From contig DQSP01000253.1 of assembly GCA_015663215.1 (NCBI GenBank), positions 1 through 7,444 on the forward strand: a stretch of DNA of 7,444 bases. The letters run 5' to 3'. Under the pieces are notes generated by a model that saw nothing but the letters and a program-made list of their open reading frames with translations, ran no database searches and was not told the DNA's origin. Below, piece by piece: positions 1 through 5,543 of this stretch. Within the stretch, counting starts at the first letter, position 1; each line of letters starts with the position of its first letter. This DNA comes from Sulfurimonas sp. (GTDB taxonomy: Bacteria; Campylobacterota; Campylobacteria; Campylobacterales; Sulfurimonadaceae). The translations under genes and the position numbers were made by a program.

Positions 1-234
1 ATGGTTAGGAGTAGTGATAAGTTATATACTCAGTACAAGTTAGCACAAAATCCAAATACACCTACAGAAGCTTTAGATGAGTTGTGTGATGAGGTAGAGG
101 ATGAGCATATTAAATTAGCTATCGCTCAAAACCCTAGTAGTTCACAGATGACTCTCAAAAATCTTTTTGATGAGAGTACTCTCATAGGTATAGAAGCTAG
201 AAAAAATTATGAAGAACAAGAAGGAAAACAATGA
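1..234 (+). CDS. Small protein with variant leucine-rich (LRV-type) repeats, possibly 5'-truncated
   Basis: 77 residues are visible. Two related units can be seen: one around residues 13-30 with the core LAQNPNTPTEAL, and one around 37-56 with the core LAIAQNPSSSQMTL. The 'A-x-NP-x-(T/S)-P/S...L..L' spacing is typical of variant leucine-rich repeats, which form an alpha/3-10 helical solenoid used for protein contact. No signal peptide or membrane segment is seen, so it is probably cytoplasmic. The window opens exactly on the ATG, so the ribosome binding site cannot be judged, and this could be the tail of a longer repeat protein. Its stop codon overlaps the next start as ATGA, so it is translationally coupled to the HugZ-like gene. 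The repeat family is inferred by eye and the function is unknown. Confidence 0.6.
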   Translation: MVRSSDKLYTQYKLAQNPNTPTEALDELCDEVEDEHIKLAIAQNPSSSQMTLKNLFDESTLIGIEARKNYEEQEGKQ

Positions 235-704
235 CAAATGAAGAGATAATAGAAGCCTTTAATAACTTTGACAAAGATAAATACAGTTTAGTGATTTCAA
301 GCACAAGCCTTGAGAATGAACCTTTAACAAACTATGCACCTTTTGTAAAACTAGGTGAAGACTACTTTGTAAGTGTGAGTAAAAACTTACCACATTTTGT
401 AAATATGGCGACGACGAAAAAAGCCCATATACTTATCATAGAAGATGAAGCAAATGCAGACCATATCTATGCAAGAAAAAGACTCTATTTTGGAGCCTCA
501 TGTGAAGTACAAGAGGATACAGAGAAAATTTTTAAACTTTTTGATGAGCGTTATGGTGATAAGCTTTCATTTTTAAGAGAAATGAAAGACTTTAAAATCA
601 TCAAAATAACGCCAAAAGAAAAAAGCTTAGTCCTTGGTTTTGGTGCAGCTTATAAAATGGGTGTTGATGGAAAGCTGGTAAATAAAAGTATTTCTCACAG
701 TTAA
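231..704 (+). CDS. Short HugZ-family haem-binding/oxygenase-like protein (split-barrel domain only)
   Basis: 157 residues. The sequence resembles the C-terminal split-barrel (pyridoxamine-phosphate-oxidase-like) domain of Helicobacter HugZ and Campylobacter ChuZ, which bind and degrade haem to release iron. Matching landmarks are NYAPFV near residues 34-39, a 'VS....HF' segment near 48-56, the basic ARKRLYF at 81-87, MKDF near 118-121, and VLGFGAAYKM at 134-143. H. pylori HugZ is about 250 residues with an N-terminal DUF2470-like domain, which is absent here. The haem-ligand His near the HugZ C-terminus (His245 in H. pylori) may correspond to His156, the second-last residue. The start is fixed by the ATGA overlap with the preceding gene. 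The stop overlaps the stop of the convergent gene by 4 bases. Haem degradation is a family inference; a flavin-binding role is the alternative. Confidence 0.8.
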   Translation: MTNEEIIEAFNNFDKDKYSLVISSTSLENEPLTNYAPFVKLGEDYFVSVSKNLPHFVNMATTKKAHILIIEDEANADHIYARKRLYFGASCEVQEDTEKIFKLFDERYGDKLSFLREMKDFKIIKITPKEKSLVLGFGAAYKMGVDGKLVNKSISHS

Positions 705-1834
705 CTGTTTTCATTTTGAAAGTTTTTACAAACACTCATAAAATCAGGAAACTGCTTATATGCATCTGCTACATGGGTGATGGGTACTAGGTATTTTGGT
801 GGCATTTGATGTTCGCCACTAAAGCCAAGAACTATGGCGGGTGGTTCATAAACTACATCACACACTTCTAAAGCTTTTAGTGCTTGTTCTCTAGGAATAA
901 TCATATGAAATATAAACAGTAGATTGTCTATGGGTATATACTCCATACCTAATGGATTGTCGTTTTTAGGAAGGTGTTTTAATATAATTTGTTTGAGTGT
1001 GTCTAGTAATACTTCATCAACAACAATTTTTCGTACATCTTCTTTCTTTATATAATGAAAATACTCTTCAAAGGGATGTTTTGGGAGTTTTTGCAGGATG
1101 TTTTGCAGAGAAGGGTCTTTTAAATCCAACCACTCTATCTTTTGTATGGTCTCTTTTGCACTTGTAGTTAAAGAGTTAATAGAAGCTAAATAACTCTCAT
1201 TTTTTAACTTTAAACCTGACAATTCAGCTAAAGAGCCTATAAAATAAGCATAAAATTTCTTGCTATTTACATACTTTATTGTTTTACTTGTTTTCGATTT
1301 TTTGAGATGTAGATGAAGCTCATTATTATTGTTTTGAACACTTATGACTTTGTAAGGGGCATTGATGTTGAAGTCGCTGAAAAGTTCTCTATCCCATTGT
1401 CCATTCTTTTTCTCAAAGAGGTAGATTTCTTTATTTTCTAAGTATAAGTCCCTAAGTGCATTAAAATCTTTTTGTATCTCTTGTAGTATAGCAGACCTTT
1501 TCGTCTCTAACTCTTTTATCTGTGCAACCATACTTCTGTGTAAAACTACATTTTCTAGGTTTGTTTCATTTGTTAGGGCAAGTCTCTCTTTAAAAGGCTC
1601 TTTTTCTGCAGCACTATAATACTTCCCTAAGATAATTTTTCCAGAAACCGCAAACTTAGATATATAAGTAAACTCTTCTTCTGCGTTTAGACCAACCCAA
1701 ACAGCCTCAGCAACATGACCTACACTTTTGTCTGTCACTAACTCCTCAGCGACAAGGAAGAGAGGTTTTACACCTGTGTAGAGAGTTGGATGCATAAAAT
1801 CTTTTATAGCTAGTTTGACATTAAACACTTCCAT
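701..1834 (-). CDS. Conserved-looking hypothetical protein, 377 aa
   Basis: I do not recognise this protein. From the chosen start it has 377 residues and begins MEVFNVKLAIKDF. The N-terminal ~80 residues look beta-rich, residues ~99-130 are a likely coiled coil (VAQIKELETKRSAILQEIQ), and a Lys/Asn-rich stretch lies near 150-180. The C-terminal third mixes helices with a conserved-looking Pro/Gly segment (PPAIVLGFSG, then MPPKYLVP). No signal peptide or transmembrane helix is seen, so it is probably cytoplasmic. An in-frame ATG five codons upstream (1849) is possible, but the 1834 ATG has a GGAG nine bases upstream and the outer one has only a poor site, so 1834 is preferred. It is divergent from msrA and its stop overlaps the HugZ-like gene. 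Composition is like its neighbours, with no sign of decay. Confidence 0.75.
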   Translation of the reverse strand: MEVFNVKLAIKDFMHPTLYTGVKPLFLVAEELVTDKSVGHVAEAVWVGLNAEEEFTYISKFAVSGKIILGKYYSAAEKEPFKERLALTNETNLENVVLHRSMVAQIKELETKRSAILQEIQKDFNALRDLYLENKEIYLFEKKNGQWDRELFSDFNINAPYKVISVQNNNNELHLHLKKSKTSKTIKYVNSKKFYAYFIGSLAELSGLKLKNESYLASINSLTTSAKETIQKIEWLDLKDPSLQNILQKLPKHPFEEYFHYIKKEDVRKIVVDEVLLDTLKQIILKHLPKNDNPLGMEYIPIDNLLFIFHMIIPREQALKALEVCDVVYEPPAIVLGFSGEHQMPPKYLVPITHVADAYKQFPDFMSVCKNFQNENS

Positions 1835-1912
1835 GTAGAGACACTCCATACTTTTTGCAAATTTTACTTACTTTATCTTGACTATAAGGATAGATATATA
1901 AGTTAATTGTTA

Positions 1913-1926
1913 TGCTTTATAAAGCA
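1913..1926. promoter_or_regulatory. 14-bp perfect palindrome, candidate operator upstream of msrA
   Basis: TGCTTTATAAAGCA reads identically on both strands. It lies in the 133-bp region between the divergent 377-aa gene and msrA, and its left half sits where the -35 element would be relative to the TATACT box at 1936. This is suitable placement for a dimeric regulator or a small cruciform. There is no T-run after it, so it is not a terminator. The operator role is inference from symmetry and position. Confidence 0.4.
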
Positions 1927-1935
1927 AAGCCTAAG

Positions 1936-1941
1936 TATACT
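1936..1941 (+). promoter_or_regulatory. Candidate -10 box (TATACT) for msrA
   Basis: TATACT matches five of six bases of the sigma-70 -10 consensus and lies 26 bases before the msrA ATG, predicting a start near 1948 and a leader of about 20 bases. There is no convincing -35 hexamer 17 bases upstream, where the palindrome lies; weak -35 elements are usual in Campylobacterota. Confidence 0.4.
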
Positions 1942-1967
1942 AGCGAAAAAATCAAAAGGCAAAATTT

Positions 1968-2465
1968 ATGAGTATAGAAAAAGCAATATTAGCAGGTGGA
2001 TGTTTTTGGGGTATGCAAGATTTAATTCGTAAACAAAAGGGTGTTGTCTCGACGAAAGTTGGGTATACAGGAGATAAAACACTTCCAAACGCGACATATC
2101 GTAATCACGGTACTCATGCAGAAGCAGTTGAAGTCCTTTTTGACAATGAAGTAACCACGTATAGAAATATACTTGCCTTTTTCTTTCAAATTCACGATCC
2201 ATCTACACCTAATAGACAAGGAAATGATAGAGGTACTTCATATCGTTCTGAAATATTTTATACAAATGAAGAACAAAAAGAAGTAGCAATTAAAACTATA
2301 AAAGATGTAGATGCTTCTGGACTATGGCCAGACTCTGTTGTAACACCAGTTACGCAAGCAGGTGACTTTTGGGATGCTGAAGATGAACACCAAGACTACT
2401 TAGAACATTTTCCACATGGTTACACTTGCCATTTTATCCGTGAGAATTGGGTTTTACCTGCATAA
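1968..2465 (+). CDS. msrA: Peptide-methionine (S)-S-oxide reductase MsrA
   Basis: 165 residues, full length for a single-domain MsrA. It reduces the S-epimer of methionine sulfoxide in proteins and free methionine, recycled by thioredoxin, in the cytoplasm. The signature GGCFWG is at residues 10-15 with catalytic Cys12. The HAEAVEV motif at 50-56 supplies the active-site Glu52, and YRNHGTH and the [10 protein letters not shown] segment are intact. The only other cysteine is Cys154 in GYTCHF, matching the resolving cysteine of the two-Cys M. tuberculosis-type enzyme and unlike E. coli MsrA with its several C-terminal cysteines. The start is supported by AAAAGG at 1954-1959, eight bases upstream. 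There is no fused or adjacent MsrB. It is probably a single-gene unit, with 60 bases before the next gene. Confidence 0.97.
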   Translation: MSIEKAILAGGCFWGMQDLIRKQKGVVSTKVGYTGDKTLPNATYRNHGTHAEAVEVLFDNEVTTYRNILAFFFQIHDPSTPNRQGNDRGTSYRSEIFYTNEEQKEVAIKTIKDVDASGLWPDSVVTPVTQAGDFWDAEDEHQDYLEHFPHGYTCHFIRENWVLPA

Positions 2466-2525
2466 TTTTAATCGGAATTTTTAGAATATTTTGCAATAAT
2501 TACATATTAAATATAAAGAGGCACA

Positions 2526-2981
2526 ATGCATACATCTCAAATAGCAATACCAGTACTAGAGGGTTATAAAAATGAAAAACTTAGTGGAGAAAGAGTCGAC
2601 TTCTTAATAGCACAAGCAAATGAACAACTTGAAGAATTATCTCAAAAACCAGAGATATATAGTGACTTTTTAAAGAAAATTAATGCACCAGAAAAACTTG
2701 ATAATATTATTTTATGGATACTTCTTTTGTCAAATGAAACTATATGCGAAGATTATATAGATGAGTTTAAAAAAGACTTTAGAGACATCATCCCTGTAAG
2801 TGATTTAGCTGATTTACTACTCCATGTTATTTACTTACAAAAAGTTAAAAATATTGAAGTAGAGGGGCTTGATTATTTGCTAGAATATGACAAAGAGTGT
2901 ATAGAAGAAGTAGATCAGTTTGCTTTTACAAACGCACTACTCTATATTCAAAAATCTAAAGAAGCGGTGATGGAGTTTTAA
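2526..2981 (+). CDS. Hypothetical acidic helical protein coupled to ybgC
   Basis: 151 residues, not recognised. The sequence is acidic and looks almost wholly helical after the first ~20 residues, with leucine/isoleucine-rich segments near 60-70 (IILWILLLS) and 95-106 (ADLLLHVIYLQK) that look like buried helices of a soluble bundle and not membrane spans. Two cysteines are present, C73 (ETICED) and about C124 (KECIEE), without a metal-site pattern. The start is supported by GAGG close upstream of the ATG. The upstream 60-bp gap is AT-rich and may hold a promoter, but none stands out. Its stop codon is one base before the ybgC GTG, and its last codons carry the ybgC ribosome binding site, so the two proteins are co-translated. 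Confidence 0.75.
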   Translation: MHTSQIAIPVLEGYKNEKLSGERVDFLIAQANEQLEELSQKPEIYSDFLKKINAPEKLDNIILWILLLSNETICEDYIDEFKKDFRDIIPVSDLADLLLHVIYLQKVKNIEVEGLDYLLEYDKECIEEVDQFAFTNALLYIQKSKEAVMEF

Positions 2982-2982
2982 G

Positions 2983-3360
2983 GTGAGAATACGAGTCTAT
3001 TACGAAGACACAGATACAGGAGGAGTAGTTTACCACTCTAACTACTTAAACTTTTGTGAGAGGGCTCGCTCTGAGGTCTTTTATGAGAAGGGTTTAACTC
3101 CTGTGTTAGAACATGGGCATTTTGTAGCTCGTCGTATTACTGGTGATTTTTTTGCTAGTGCTAAACTTGGGGATATATTGGAGATTAAGTCTGAGCTCGT
3201 AAAACTCACGGCTGCCTCTTTTATACTCAAACAGTTTGTTTATAGAGATGAAGTGAAGATATTTGAGTTGGAGATAGTTCTTGCATACATTACTTTTGAA
3301 GGAAAGCCTCAAAAGATAGATGTTAAGACAAAAGAGCTTTTACTCAGCCTCTTCGAGTAG
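2983..3360 (+). CDS. ybgC: YbgC-type acyl-CoA thioesterase (4HBT hotdog fold)
   Basis: 125 residues, the usual length for YbgC. The N-terminal motif YYEDTDTGGVVYHSNYL (residues 6-22) is the family signature. Asp11 aligns with the catalytic Asp18 of E. coli YbgC, and CERARSE follows at 25-31. The family hydrolyses acyl-CoA thioesters; the Helicobacter homologue is described as acting on long-chain acyl-CoAs, and the E. coli protein is tied to acyl carrier protein and the tol-pal operon. No tol-pal genes are visible here. The start is GTG; GGAG at 2972-2975, seven bases upstream and inside the previous gene, decides it. Its final 21 bases overlap the end of the convergent 3340-4713 gene. Active-site residues are intact and I see nothing degenerate. 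Confidence 0.93.
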   Translation: MRIRVYYEDTDTGGVVYHSNYLNFCERARSEVFYEKGLTPVLEHGHFVARRITGDFFASAKLGDILEIKSELVKLTAASFILKQFVYRDEVKIFELEIVLAYITFEGKPQKIDVKTKELLLSLFE

Positions 3361-4713
3361 AAGTTCTTCTTTCATGCGAGGTTCTCTATAAGGGCGAACA
3401 TACTTTTTAAACTTCGAGTGTGATGGTTGGAGTAATTCTATGTCATAAATCATTTGATTGTCTTCTATCTTCGCCTTATAAATTCTCTCTTCATCAGTTA
3501 TAAGAGAGTAAAAATAATCAATACCGATAGTAGTAGTATAGTTTATCCAATCATATACGATGTCATTTTCAAGAAGAGCATTCGTCTCTATGAGGACATT
3601 GTTATGCTCCGTTATAGAGTTTGCTACGACCATATCTTTTCTGTCACTATACTGTGTCATGGAGAGTAGAAGTGGGTCGTAGTTTATTTGAGTTGAGAGA
3701 ACATTTGTCGCGTTTGTATCATACAAAGTGAGTTGAGACATAATCATAGCACTTTTAATGATAGGAGTATTTATGAAAAATGAAGCATGTAAAACTTCTT
3801 CTTTATCTTTGAGATAGTACTCTAGGTTTGAAGTTCTTTTTGAAACAGAGTAGTTAATAACATCTTTTTCTACCTCGTCTAGTTCAAGTGGTGTCTCTTC
3901 TTCTTGAGTAGGCTCTTGTGTATCGTTCATTGAGAACATACTAAAAGTATCCCCAAAAAATGAGTTCTCATCACTTATATTCGTATCTACAAGCTCTACT
4001 TTAGGATGTAAGAACTGTTCTTTTTGATAAACAGAGAGTTGCTTACCAGTTGCAGATTTATCTGAGAATATAACTAAAGGAGAGAGTGCTTCTTTTAATA
4101 GTAAATCACTCTGCTGAGTATAGTCAATCGCACCAAAGGAGAGAAATGCAGATGAAGTTGTAACATCTTTTTTGTTGATAGTTGGAAAATATATATGTAG
4201 AGCAGGGTCTATTTCAATAATATTTTTCACACCTTCTTTTGTTAATGGTGCAATGATATACTCAAAACCATCTTCTCGTATTTTTGAGAGAGCCATTTCA
4301 AAATCTTCAATACTTTCGCTATCAACTTTATAACTTTTGAGCCTAAATGAATGGCTTTTTGTCATAAGGTAAGCCAAGGTTGCATTGGTTGTGGATGCAG
4401 CATACTTACCTATCTTTTTATAGGGTAAAAGCAGTGCAATGTTGAGCTGGTTTGAGCTGTGAAATGCACCAAGGTTTAAAATAGATACCAAAAGCACTCG
4501 TGCTTCATTTTGTTCTTTGTTAGGAAGCTTGTTCTTAGCATGAGAAAGAAAAGAAAAAATCATTCCCTCTATGAGATATTCTTGCATACATTCTTCATCG
4601 CATTCATAGGGATCAAGGTCTTGTATGTAAGTTCTTGGTAATGGAATATTTGAGAGTATAAAACTCTGTGCAAAAACCATTACAGGTAGTAGTAAAAATA
4701 GTAGTTTTTTCAT
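3340..4713 (-). CDS. Secreted protein with periplasmic-binding-protein type I-like fold, LpoA/LppC-like
   Basis: 457 residues. Residues 1-15 are a clear signal peptide (MKKLLFLLLPVMVFA) with probable cleavage after VFA. There is no lipobox cysteine, so the mature protein should be soluble in the periplasm. From about residue 91 the pattern fits a type I periplasmic-binding fold: NIALLLPYKKIGKYA (91-105), then a helix, then a strand and 'EDGFEYIIAPLT' (148-159). The second lobe resumes near 308-366 (HASFFINTPIIKSAMIMSQL, then INYDPLLLS and MVVANSI). LppC/LpoA activators of class A penicillin-binding proteins and amino-acid-binding proteins share this layout. An acidic low-complexity insert lies at ~263-283. 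C38 and C42 (ECDEEC) could form a disulfide. The start has AAAGTGA upstream and a TATAAT box. The fold is inferred by eye; PBP activation is a hypothesis. Confidence 0.65.
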   Translation of the reverse strand: MKKLLFLLLPVMVFAQSFILSNIPLPRTYIQDLDPYECDEECMQEYLIEGMIFSFLSHAKNKLPNKEQNEARVLLVSILNLGAFHSSNQLNIALLLPYKKIGKYAASTTNATLAYLMTKSHSFRLKSYKVDSESIEDFEMALSKIREDGFEYIIAPLTKEGVKNIIEIDPALHIYFPTINKKDVTTSSAFLSFGAIDYTQQSDLLLKEALSPLVIFSDKSATGKQLSVYQKEQFLHPKVELVDTNISDENSFFGDTFSMFSMNDTQEPTQEEETPLELDEVEKDVINYSVSKRTSNLEYYLKDKEEVLHASFFINTPIIKSAMIMSQLTLYDTNATNVLSTQINYDPLLLSMTQYSDRKDMVVANSITEHNNVLIETNALLENDIVYDWINYTTTIGIDYFYSLITDEERIYKAKIEDNQMIYDIELLQPSHSKFKKYVRPYREPRMKEELLLEEAE

Positions 4714-4742
4714 TCATATCACTTTAGTTTATTATTTAGGTA

Positions 4743-4748
4743 ATTATA
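4743..4748 (-). promoter_or_regulatory. Consensus -10 box (TATAAT) for the 3340-4713 gene
   Basis: Read on the minus strand, these six bases are a perfect TATAAT, 30 bases before the ATG at 4713, giving a predicted start near 4736 and a leader of about 23 bases. No recognisable -35 hexamer lies 17 bases upstream. It indicates that the LpoA-like gene can be transcribed independently of the UDG-like gene 64 bases upstream. Confidence 0.5.
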
Positions 4749-4777
4749 TCGGATTGAATTGAATCTGAGTATAAATA

Positions 4778-5446
4778 CTAGAAGCAACTCTTGATAGTAT
4801 TTAAGTCATTGAGTGTTATTTTTTTTGATTCTGGATTTCGTAGTAGGTAGTTTGGATGGTAAATAGGTATAAGTTTAGTTCCTTTAAAGTCGATGACATG
4901 ACCTCTTACATCTTCAAAATTTCCACTGTCACCTGTTAAATGAGTGTAAGCATCTTCACCTAAAACCATAATGACTTTTGGTTTTATAAATTCTAACTGT
5001 GAGTAGAGATAACTTTTGCAAGAGTTGTATTCTGATGGTGATGGTTTGTTTGAGCTTAGTGGTTTACACTTAACACAGTGAGTAGTAAAAGCATCATTTA
5101 TGTCTAAACCCAAGACTTTTTCTATCATATTTTTGAGTGTTTCACCTGAGCGACCACTATAGTAGTTGTTTGATGTATCCTGTGCAGCTGAGACACTGTA
5201 GTCGACAACAAGTAGGTCTGCTTTGTGATTTCCAAAACCTGACATACTCTGTGTTCGAGATTTACTGAGGTCACATAGATGACATGATGAGATATTAGCT
5301 GAGAGTTCCTCTATGCTTGCAGGAATCTCATAACTTGTTTTTTCGTTAATGTTAAAATGGTCGATATACTCAAATCCAACTGCTTTAAGTCTGTAAAGGT
5401 TCTGCAGTAAGATAAGGTTTTGATATGACTTCACTATAACCACCAT
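4778..5446 (-). CDS. Uracil-DNA glycosylase family 4-like protein (4Fe-4S), with divergent motif A
   Basis: 222 residues. Family 4 enzymes excise uracil from DNA and carry a 4Fe-4S cluster. The four cluster cysteines are in register: C55-x2-C58, then C127 (in VKCKPL) and C143 (NSCKSYL) with the 15-residue spacing typical of the family. Also visible are SGRSGETL (97-104), VIMVLGEDAY (138-147) and the motif HPNYLLRNPES (187-197). In contrast, the usual GE(A/G)PG motif is replaced by VDYSV at about 81-85, so catalysis may be altered. About 50 residues precede the first cluster cysteine, longer than Thermotoga UDG. The start is uncertain: ATG 5446 has no ribosome site, whereas GTG 5434 has GGTGG five bases upstream and a better-placed promoter. 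The older name for the group is 'phage-type DNA polymerase-related'. Confidence 0.85.
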   Translation of the reverse strand: MVVIVKSYQNLILLQNLYRLKAVGFEYIDHFNINEKTSYEIPASIEELSANISSCHLCDLSKSRTQSMSGFGNHKADLLVVDYSVSAAQDTSNNYYSGRSGETLKNMIEKVLGLDINDAFTTHCVKCKPLSSNKPSPSEYNSCKSYLYSQLEFIKPKVIMVLGEDAYTHLTGDSGNFEDVRGHVIDFKGTKLIPIYHPNYLLRNPESKKITLNDLNTIKSCF

Positions 5447-5459
5447 GTATAAAATATAC
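5447..5459. repeat. 13-bp inverted repeat GTATA-AAA-TATAC at the start of the UDG-like gene
   Basis: The arms GTATA and TATAC are exact complements around AAA. It abuts the ATG at 5446 and would overlay the transcription start of the UDG-like gene. A near copy lies at 5481-5492, about three helical turns away, suggesting a paired protein-binding site. AT-rich chance symmetry is the alternative. Confidence 0.3.
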
Positions 5460-5463
5460 AGAG

Positions 5464-5469
5464 AGTATA
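5464..5469 (-). promoter_or_regulatory. Candidate -10 box (TATACT) for the UDG-like gene
   Basis: On the minus strand this reads TATACT. It predicts transcription from near 5457, about 10 bases before the ATG at 5446 and about 23 before the GTG at 5434, which favours the GTG. It lies between the two copies of the AT-rich repeat. No clear -35 is seen. Confidence 0.35.
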
Positions 5470-5480
5470 GTGAATATGGG

Positions 5481-5492
5481 GTTAAAATATAC
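5481..5492. repeat. Second, imperfect copy of the AT-rich motif (GTTAAAATATAC)
   Basis: It shares the 10-mer TAAAATATAC with the repeat at 5447-5459 and is offset by about 33 bases. Both copies lie in the 97-bp divergent region between the UDG-like and the EAL genes, so either gene could be controlled. The function is inferred only. Confidence 0.3.
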
Positions 5493-5508
5493 TTTATCTT
5501 GGAATTTA

Positions 5509-5517
5509 TGTTATGAT
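5509..5517 (+). promoter_or_regulatory. Extended -10 promoter element (TG-T-TATGAT) for the EAL gene
   Basis: TGTTATGAT combines the extended -10 TG dinucleotide with a five-of-six match to TATAAT. It predicts a start near 5524 and a leader of about 20 bases containing the strong AGGAGG ribosome site at 5533-5538. No -35 hexamer is obvious, which the extended -10 would compensate. Confidence 0.45.
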
Positions 5518-5543
5518 ATAAATTATATTTATAGGAGGACTTG

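Noticed and set aside
1966..2219. Two overlapping minus-strand open frames inside msrA
   Set aside because: They lie antisense to a certain msrA, have no ribosome site or family resemblance, and have implausible composition.
2466..2525. Terminator or clear promoter between msrA and the 151-aa gene
   Set aside because: The stretch is AT-rich but shows no stable stem-loop and only weak -10-like strings.
3106..3312. Minus-strand 68-residue open frame inside ybgC
   Set aside because: It is antisense to a well-supported YbgC and has no recognisable motif.
3454..3669. Plus-strand 71-residue open frame inside the LpoA-like gene
   Set aside because: It is a shadow of the signal-peptide-bearing minus-strand gene, with no ribosome site or promoter.
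4751..4764. Short direct repeat GATTGAATTGAAT upstream of the LpoA-like gene
   Set aside because: It has only about two units in AT-rich DNA, and is likely by chance.
5541..5543. TTG start for the EAL protein
   Set aside because: AGGAGG ends only two bases before it; the ATG at 5544 has ideal spacing.
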